64,000 nucleotides of DNA from Undaria pinnatifida (taxonomy: Eukaryota; Sar; Phaeophyceae; Laminariales; Alariaceae): the NCBI GenBank assembly GCA_012845835.1, contig JABAKD010000008.1, positions 2,076,651-2,140,650 on the forward strand, read 5' to 3'. Positions 44,580-53,900 of the stretch are shown here, piece after piece. The notes under the pieces were generated by a model. It had not been told where the DNA came from. It did not search any database and saw only the letters and a program-made list of their open reading frames with translations. Position 1 is the stretch's first letter. Every line of letters starts with the position of its first letter. The translations under genes were made by a program, and so were the position numbers.

Positions 44580-46909
44580 AGTCTGCCGAGCATACTCCCC
44601 CCCCCCCAGTTAGCTATGGACTCGTTGGGGCTGGTCGGTGTTACTTGCCGGGTTGCTTGCGCGGTGGCTAATTGTTTTTTCTTTGGTTTTTACAAGAGTT
44701 TTGTCCTCGTTTTTCGACTTGCGACACGGTCGGGATTTCAAGCCAACCGCATTCCAAAGGGGAACCTTTGTGTACTGCACCAGTGCGCAGCCCTGGTAGA
44801 GACGTGTCGACGAAGCAGCAGATAATTATATTTGAGACTCTTATTCGTTGAAGTGGCGATGAGACTAGCGACGAGGCACGCTACGACCTTGGTAGGGGTG
44901 CATCTGCTTCTCCAGGGGCTCCTCACTTTAAGGGTGCTGTACCGCACCCTAAAGCCTGGTCTAGAAATGAAATGAAAGTGCAACTTGATGAACCACCCCG
45001 TGGGCACCGCACACCGCGTGTTCTACATCATTGTGTTTTTCGCAACCATGGAACCAACCCTTACCCCAGCCCTAACCCTAACCCCAACCCGTACGAGATG
45101 CCGGTCGAAGTGTCCTCTAATCGACGTGGTAGTGATGTCACTGGGGTGAGGTGGTTATAAAAACACAGCAATGCGTATCACTGCGCTACCGTCAAACGAT
45201 ATCCCGAAACACAACCGGCACTCCAACGATACTAGCCAAATTCCTGAATTGGGAAGACCTGTAGCCATGAGTGTTTTGGGCCAAACGGGCCGCCTCTATC
45301 ATAACGTGCATGAGACGACGAGCGCTTGAGGTACAAAAGTGCGCAGCAACGAACACCTGCCTTTTTGTTGGGCGCGGGACCCGGGGATAGGAAGATGAGC
45401 CGCGGTGAAGGAGACGTAGCAGCAACAACAATGTAGGGTGGCTGAGAGTAAGCAATACGCCGAAACGTGTAACTGGCGGACTTGCTGGTTGGAGTTTTTG
45501 TTCGGCTGCTACTGCTGTGCTTCAGTCCCTGTTTTTGATGTTGTAGTTGAAACCATTGCTCTATTTTGTGCCAAGCCGTGTTTTTTGTTGTGTTTTTTTC
45601 GGCCATGTTTTTGCGCTTCATCGCCGCATTTCTGTAATTTTGGCTTTGTTGTTTGTTTTGCCCCTTTTTGTCTTAGTCTTGTTATTTTGGTTGCCGCCGT
45701 TGGCTGGTTCAGACAGCCGGAACTGCATCAGCAGTGTGACCACAAAATTGTTTGGATGAAGACATCCTCGTTTCGATATTAGAATAGTAGAGAGTTTGAC
45801 GACTCCTGCCATATGTTGGCGTAACTTCGTCATCAGAACCCAGAAAAGAGGGGACACCGTCAGGGCGGAACTCTTTCGGAAGAGCCTCCTGTCGTACCTC
45901 CATTATAGAGGAGAGAGCTGCACCACTCGAGGAGAGAGCTGCACCACTCGAGCGACGTCGCAACTCTACAACGGCACAAATGTGAAAGAAATCAGGGAAA
46001 AATGCAAACCATCCCGTCCACCATTGATGGCGAGGTGTATGGCCGACAACGTAAGTTCTTGTGTTTCATTTTTTCACCCGGGTACCTGCTCTCAGCAACA
46101 AGCGGCCGCGTTGATTTCCAGATGATCAACGCGGGAGTACTAAACCTGAGTCAGAGTCTCTGGCTGGTCGCAGCATCGAGGCCTCGTTGATTCTAAACTA
46201 TACTGGTATACCAGGGTATTAGTTAATCTGCTCCGCAATGTTACAGCAGTGATATCCCGCCCGCTCCCCAATCACCGGCGTGGATGTTTTAGGAGCTACA
46301 CACGATCAACAGGCGATGGCAAGCCCCTCCCCCCCGGTCCGTGCTTGGGTGATTTAGAGGCGCACCTATCGTCAATGAGGCTCCTCACTTGCTAAGCTCT
46401 ATACCTTACCCGAAAAACCGACTTTTGATGAAAAAAAAATGAAAGCTCCACCGAATGAATTATCCCATGGCCTAGGTACGATGAAACGAACAACAGCGTA
46501 AATTTCAAATGATTCTCCCAACGATATCAGCGTCATCCCCCGCTTGGGGGGGGGTGCATCATAAGTTTCTAATAATTTTCTGAGCTCCCAACATGAGGAG
46601 CTAGGTCAAAATATCAAACATGACTTCGAAGGCATTCGTTGGTGCAACTCGATCACCGTTTGTATGTTCTATTAGTAGCCTGAAAATAACTATTGATACA
46701 TAAACTGGATCATACTAACCGATAGTGCCACCCACAGTTGAGGAGCTCAACCGGTCGGGACGTATTTGGTTGTTCTTCAGTTGTGGAACCCGGTCCGTCA
46801 GATCCGCTTTGGCTGAGCAGTGCTACCCCCACCATAGCAAGCCTCTCCACCCCCTACCATTGCCCCGCTACGACCTAAACCGCGCTTTCTACCGTGCGCA
46901 CCACCGCAG
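44580..46909. other. Intergenic stretch before the RNA-binding gene
   Basis: It holds a CCCTAA block at 45.06-45.09 kb inside a segment related to 2.51-2.64 kb, and a 22-bp direct duplication (gaggagagagctgcaccact) at 45906-45950. An upstream exon or the promoter of the plus-strand gene may be here, but I cannot identify either. Confidence 0.4.
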
Positions 46910-47964
46910 GGGTTGTTGAGGGCAAAGTGGACTCGGCAACCCCTCTGAGCATCCAGACTCTGAGCATCCAGACCGGGGTCTCGAGTACGACTACCACCCC
47001 CGCGTCGGGCAAGGCCTCATCCATGTCGCCGACCCTCCTAGGCTTCCTCTTACCCGCCGCGACATCCAAGGCTGGCGGCGATGGAGGCTCGCCCTCCGCG
47101 GCTATCGCTACGAGCAGCACAAGCGACAATGTCGCCGCTCCTTCCACCACTACCACCAACAACACTTCCTCTGCCACCACCAACAACACTTCCACCACCA
47201 ACAGCACTCGCGCTGCCACCAGCGCTACCCACGCCACCGTCTCCACCGCTACCGCCAACGCTCCTAGTGCTACCGCCGCTACCGCCACCACTATCACCAC
47301 CACCCCCACCGCTAACGCTACTGGTACCGCTAACGCTACTGGTGCCGCTACCCTGTTGGAAGCGAACGAAGGGTCACGGTCGCCTTCCTCGTCGGCAAGG
47401 ACGCGGGAGAGTTTGAGAAAGCCTAAAACTATCAAAGTCAAGGTGGAGAAGAAGAAAGGATCTTCGGTGGTGAAATCTTCGGTGGTGAAATCTTCGGTCG
47501 TGAAGCCGGAGATGAAGAAGGAAGCGGGGACAACAACATCACCATCTGCAGCCGCGGCGGTGACAGCGGCAGCGGCACCTTTGGTTTCTGTGCGCGATTC
47601 GGAAGAGGTGGAAAAGGCACTGTCCACCGCGCTCGTTGCCCGTCCCAAGGGCGTGAAACCCGCGGCCGTTCGCAGCCCCCCCGAAGGAGTTGCAGAGGGC
47701 TTTTTTTCGGGGGAGGGGGGCAAAGCTGCTGGCTCCCCAATCGGCAGCCCTTTCACGAGGCGGGCCGCCAAGTCTTGCGGGTTTGCTGGAGGACCGGGAG
47801 ACGACGACGCAGCGGCGAAGCTGGAAGATATGAAGTTTCGCAAGAAAGTTAGGCGGGACCTCGCATACATGCTCAAGAATAACGGCGGGAGGTGCCCGAT
47901 GGTAGCGGTGGCCTCCTTGTTCAGGAAAACCATGGGTCACGTCTTGTTCCTGCACGGATACAAG
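46910..47964 (+). CDS. Exon A of the RNA-binding gene (5' boundary or start uncertain)
   Basis: An in-frame stop at 46876 bounds the frame. A convincing acceptor (CTAAAC branch-like, pyrimidine tract, ...accgcag) precedes 46910, so this is an internal coding exon or follows a 5' UTR intron; the first in-frame ATG is 47023. The protein is Thr/Ser/Asn/Ala-rich, then basic with three SSVVK units (47461-47505), then folded-looking sequence VRRDLAYMLKNNGGRCPMV. The donor is AAG|gtgagt, phase 0. Confidence 0.75.
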
Positions 47965-50900
47965 GTGAGTAGACGTAAATCCATTTTGTTAGCAACTATT
48001 TTGATAAGAGTTGGGGGTTTTTGTAGAGCGCAAAAGTAGCATAGTTGTTCGTTTTTCTAGGCTAACGCGCATTGTATTACGCAGGTTGCAAATATGAGCA
48101 TCGCCCCTATAGTTGACTAACTCAAAGCGGACGTTGTTATAATATATTTATAAAGTGGGGGAAAACATGGCAGCTTTTTTTGTTGTGTTCCTTGTCCTGT
48201 AAAACATAAAAATCAGGGGGAAAGAGCAGCATGGATAAGCCCAAATGTGAGTCGCGCAATGGGAACTGCTAGAAGCTCTCCTCTTCCCCCCATCTGTAGT
48301 ATACACAGGTTAGGTCTGGCCAACGACCAGACCGCATTGGACCTCAAACGTAAGGGCATTGCTTTTTTTTGTCCGGGCGGAAGATGGTCAGTGCGGAATA
48401 AATACCCAGGCTGGCACTTCGATCTACGCATGGGGGGGGTGTACTCAGGTTGTGCATAGCCGTGTGTATGAGCATAGACCCTAGCATCCCTACGATGCCC
48501 GGACGGAACACGTCGGAAGATTCGCCAAAGAGGCAGGGAAAGTGGAGGCGGGGGTTACCGCGTATTTAGCAGCTCGCCGACGCCGGCCGAACGTTTCCAC
48601 ACATGGGACTGATCAGATCCCCATTTCGTGGCGTCGCACATCATCTCATAACGGCGAATACCAGATCTAGCTCCTTATGTTGGATCGTGATCTCGATCTA
48701 GTAGATGGTAATCTATCATGACCTATCGTGATCTGTCCGATGTTGTGGACGTTGAGACGTGTTTGACGGGCTGTACAACTCCCGGGCCGTGCGGTTCACA
48801 TCCCATGAAGCGCTGTGACATAGCCCCTGTGATTATTTGTCCCCGTGTTTTCGCATTCGAGGCTGGACACAGTACAGTTGATGTCCCTCTATAGTGCCGA
48901 CCCAGTAGTGCCAGTTGCCCGCTGTAGTGCCTGTGAAATCGTTTGGCACGGATGGGAACAACCAGTAGTGGCAAGACGCGGAGTAATGCCGATTGCCGCT
49001 ATAGGGAAGGTATTCCCCTCTACAGTGCACATACCGGCACTATAAATACCACTACTGTATAGCTGTCACTAGGAAGTCGCACGCATAGCGGGGAAAATTA
49101 TAGTTGTCCTCAACCTACGTGCGTGTGCATATTAATTTTCAATGTTTTTATAAGATGTTGTCCTTGATTTGGAGGTTCGGGAGAAATGTATACGTGGATC
49201 TTGGTCGGCGGTCGAGAAGCTCAGTCGCAGAACCCGGCTTCAGCCATCTAGAAAGGAACCCCTGTTTTTGGGCGAGGTCAAAGTTGAAGCTCGATTTCGC
49301 CCGTTTTAAGACGAAACTTTATGAGTTGGTGCGAAATTGTTGCACTAGCAGGTAACGTGTCTGGGCTTGTATGCGAGATTCTGTCGGTGGACTGATGGTG
49401 AACTGACGCCTGCTCCGCCACCAGGTGGCGGTTCGCCGAGATGTGGTGGTGGTGTTCGTGGGGGTGATTGCTTCATTGGTAGTTATGGTGACTGTTTTCG
49501 TGCTCGTTGTCACTAGCGTTATCGTTGCGTGGTGGTGGTGGTGGTAGTGGTGGTGGTGGTGATAGTAGTGATGGTGATAGTGAGGGTGACAGTGTTGGTG
49601 ATCGTGTATGTACGACTAACCCGCCTGTCCTCCTTCCCGTGTCATGTCTCTTTATCCTCCACGGGGCCGACTTTTCTCTTCTGCCCCCTCTCTGATCTCG
49701 CGTCACATCCCACCACCACCCGTAAATATCTTGGAAAAAAAAGCTCCGGTCGCTGCTCACCCTAGACGGCGGCCTGCCCGGATTATTCCTTCATGGAACG
49801 GGACAGACGGCAGAAATTCGTCTCTGCAAGCGTCCCGTTGCAGGGGACCCCAACGCACCATCGCCAGCAGCAGCGGCCGCCGTAGATGCGGAAGTCGACG
49901 ACGACGATAACGGTACCGGTACCGACGGCGAAGAGGCGCCTATGATGAAGCAACTCACCCGGACGTTCGTGAATAACAAGGCGCTGCAGCGAGACGCGCC
50001 AAGCGCGTCTACTGACGCGACGCTCAGCCCTCGAGGGGCCGGAGCGCGCAAGACCTTTGCACCCGACCACTCCGTTGGTGCGGCTAGCACCCGCCGTAAG
50101 GGGTCTCCCCGCCGCGGGGGGCGCAGGCACAGCCCCGATTCCATCCATGCTCACCCTGCTGGTGATGTGGATTCGCCGGGCGTCGACAGGATTCTCGCTT
50201 TCCGGCCTAAGACGGCCGCAGCAGCAGCAGGAGGAAGGGCCGGCGCGGCTTCTCGGGACAAGCGAAACACCTTGGGTTACACCAACACTCTGGACAACAA
50301 CTGGTCCGTTATAAGCGGGGGCGGGGTTTCCACAGGAGGCGGCGGCAGGGGTCCGGAAGACGAGGACCCGCGGGCCGATCTGAACTCCAGGAACGGGAGG
50401 CTAGGCCAGCGGCAGGCGCGGGAAGCGCAGGAGCAAGAGGAGCAGGAACGGATGCATCGGCGGGAGCGGCTGCAGGGGCGGCTAAGGACTCGGAGCTTCA
50501 GCCGGAGCCACAGCCGCGATGGTGGTCGGGGTGGTCACGGTGGCGTTGGCAGTGATCGGCTGCGTGGCCGCGCAGCCGCCGTGCCCCCGCTCCGCGGTGC
50601 CCGTGCCGGTAGTGGCGACAGAGGGGAAGGACGGCGCCGCCCGCAGCAAGCCCACCAGAGGAGATCCGTCTCTCATGACAACGGGCGAGGAGAACGAGTG
50701 GGATCCCGGAGCTCCCCTCGGAGGCACAAGAGCCCTCGGGGGCGCGGTAGTCCTCAGAAGCGCAGCAGTCCGCAAAGGCGGAGCAACCGTCCAGTTCGCG
50801 TCAGCCCTGGTGGGCGTGGTAGTCCTCCTAGGCGAGGTGGTCCTCCTAGGGCCCGCAGTCCTCCTAGACGCGGCTCTAGTCCTCCTAATAGGCGTGGTAG

Positions 50901-53900
50901 TCCTCTCAGGCACGCCAGTAGTCCTCCTAGGCCCAGGCCCCGCAGTCCTCCCAGGCGTGGAAGTCCTCCCAGGCGTGGAAGTCCTCCCAGGCGTGGAAGT
51001 CCTCCCAGGCGTGGAAGTCCTCCCAGGCGTGGTAGTCCTCCCAGGCGTGGCAGTCCTCCCAGGCGTGGCAGTCCTCCCAGGCGTGGCAGTCCTCCCAGGC
51101 GTGGCAGTCCGCCCAGGCGTGGCAGTCCTCCCAGGCGTGGTAGTCCTCCCAGGCGTGGTAGTCCTCTTAGGCGTGGTGGTAGTCCTCCTAGACGCAAAAG
51201 TAGTCCTAGACGCGGAAAATCACCGAAGCATGGGACTCCGCAAAAGCGCGGTAGCAGTTCGCACAGGCGCGGAGGCAGCCCTCACAGGCGGAACAGCAGC
51301 CCGCACAAGCATGGTGGGAGCTTGCACAAGCGGGGCGGTTGCCCCCCGCAGCGTTCGCCAGAGCGTGGCGGCGAGCGAAACCCTCGGCCGCGTCTCGACA
51401 GCGACTCCCTGGAAATGCGGCACTCTGGCCAGGCGAACAACCCTCGCGCTCTCTCTCGAGTCCCTCGCCCTCGCGTGAACAGCGACGTGTCTCCCCCACG
51501 CTCTTCGCCGCGGAAAGCGGGGAGGAGTCCGCCAGAGGTGGCGGGGGACCGTGGGGACGCGACGGCGGCGGGTGGAGAGCGAGACCGGGAGTATGGTCGG
51601 CATCCGGCGAGCTACACCCGCGACGACGAGGCATACGGTGGTGGTCCTCCTCTGGACAGACACGGCCACCCCCCCCCTCATTATAATGTGGGTCCTTCTG
51701 CTGCGGCGGCGGTGTACGCCCCTCGCCCGCAACCGGACGAACAGCCCTACTATGGCGTGCAGGAGGCGCGTAGGCGGGATGTGGACGCTCTTCCCGTGCC
51801 TCGCGTTGGTGGTGCGGCTAGGCCTGTTGGTAACGGTCCGCTCGGCGGCGGCGGCGGCGGCGGCGGTCCTGGTGAAGGTGACGTCGGTCAGATGCGGTGG
51901 GGAGGGCCTGGGGCTCGAGGTGGGCCCGACATGGGCGCTCCTCCGCCCGCGCGAGTCAACCAGGGGGGGGGGCTTTCTCTTCCTCTTCCCAATTCTTCTC
52001 TTTCTCAATCGGCCGTGGTTTCCAACAAGCGCCGCTTGATGGACACCGAGCTGGATGGTATTGCCCCCGCTGGGGGTAACAACGCGCCCAACGGCAACCC
52101 TCCCCGAAAGCGGTACGCGCAGATGACCGTACCGCCGGGGGTGGCAGGCGGGCACGCAGAGAATAACGCTGGGAGACGTTTAGGGGAGTGGGGACGCAGG
52201 GACGGGGGAGCGGGAGCTCAGGCGGGCGGAGGAGGCGTCCATGGGGGGGGCGGGGGGGCAGGGCCGGGGATGCTGCGTGCAGATGTCCCCGGCCCTGTTG
52301 AGCTGCCGCTCCCCAGCTCGGCGGCGCCACTGCGCCCTCCTCCTCGGCGTGCGCAAGGCGCCCGTTTGATGATCAAGGGGACGCATCCGGCGGTGCCAGA
52401 GCGCAGGATTCACGCGCTGGCGTCTGATTTTGGCGTCGTCGGCAAGATCGAAGTCTTGGAGGTACGTTATCGGAATGAATGATTCATGTAACCAGGGGTC
52501 GTCATGCAATATTTTTAGCTTCCTTAATAGATGCTTTCTTGGATTATTTGGCCAGCACCAGGGGGGGGGGGGAATTGCCTCGCCCCATTTCCCACCTTTT
52601 ATCTTTGCCGTCGACGGCGACGGTGTTCCTGATTGCGGTACAATTTGTTTCAGGACATTATTCTCCCCGCAGCCCCTCCTTGTTTTTGTCGTCATGGGAT
52701 TGCGGTGTTGCATGATTTCGTTGCACTTTTCGCCTCAGTATTGAGGTTCTGCTCCCTCGACGATGTTATTGTACTTTCTGCTCGGCGACTCCGTTTGTTT
52801 TTCCCCGTTGTTCTCGCAAGCATAACAGCCGCCGAGCTTGTTTGCTTTTTTCCCTCTCATTTCCAGTCGTTGGTCGCGACATGAACGGCGGTGGAGTTTG
52901 TGTGTTGGATTGTATCCAGCAGTACTGCTGTGCCACGCGCAATAATCGTTGCTTGGTATGGAGCGAAACACCCCCCCGCGCGCGCGCCCCCTCATCTTCT
53001 TGTCAACTATCAACTACTCAACTACTTTGTATGTCGTTAGCGGCGGGACCTGATGAAAATCTGTTCTCCCGTTCTCGGACACTTTTTTTTTGTCATTTTA
53101 TTTTGTCGGGGGGGGGGCGGTCTACGTATTGCCATCTTGAGTGCTGCCTAGCCAAGACACAGCTTCGGTGCACTTTTTACTCAACATGGCGGTTGCTGCT
53201 CGTTCCTGCTCTTTCGGTTTGGATGTCCAAATGGCCCCACCCCCATTCGCCTGCTCTCCCTTTCCTTTCCTGCTAAAACGCCCCACTTCCACTTCTATCG
53301 GCGGTGTCACCCTCACCCTCCCCCGCTCCCCCTCTTGACCTCATGATGAAAACGCCCCACTTGCACTCTTCCGTGTGGTGTGCCCCCCCTGCTGTTTGGT
53401 ACCCAACAGGAGCTAGTTTTCGTTCGCATGCCACCAATTTTGTATGTGTCACCCCCCTCCCCCCTCCTTTCCTGTCTGCTGGCCTCTGAAATGGATACCC
53501 CCCCCTTTTCGCCCCCCACCCTAACAGGGGCTAGTCTTCGTCCACATGCGGTCCTTGGAGGAGGCCGCACGCGCTGTCGACGGCCTCCACGGAGAATTAC
53601 TCCCCCATGTTAGCGCGCGGCCTAACGTCCCGCTCTCAGCTTCGGTGAAGAGCGAGGAGGTGTACCAGTCGATCATGGCCGAGGACGGCCGGCGCCAGTA
53701 CGCGGACAGCATGCGCAAGGCCTCCACCTGGTACGAAAAGCACAAGAGCTCCGGCTACCACAACCCGGCCGGAGAGCCCCTCTCCTGCCGCTTCTTTGAC
53801 CTCGGAAGGGGGTGCATCTTTGGCCGCAACTGCAGATTCTTCCACGACCCCGCGCGCGACCCCGCCCGCGGTGGCCAGCCGGTGGGCGGCATTAGCAGTC

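Larger units (their letters stand above)
47821..49830 (+). other. LOTUS (OST-HTH)-like domain, split by intron 1
   Basis: Across the junction the protein reads VRRDLAYMLKNNGGRCPMVA, SLFRKTMGHVLFLHGYK, then LRSLLTLDGGLPGLFLHGTG and TAEIRL. This matches what I recall of the family: helix, a GG(R) turn, a helix with (Y/F)-K-x-x-G, a GY/GF-K/S-L-x-x-L-L signature, and a closing strand pair. Seen: the motif order. Known: LOTUS domains bind RNA or partner helicases in germ granules and occur widely in eukaryotes. Inferred: membership. An unrelated winged helix is the alternative. Confidence 0.55.

Noticed and set aside
46875-47933. 352-codon minus-strand frame
   Set aside because: Shadow of exon A; the plus frame ends in a good donor and joins a recognisable fold.
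50519-51478. 319-codon second plus frame with LPGVVV repeats, and LGGLPR on the minus strand
   Set aside because: Alternative frames of the RRGSPP minisatellite; periodic by construction.
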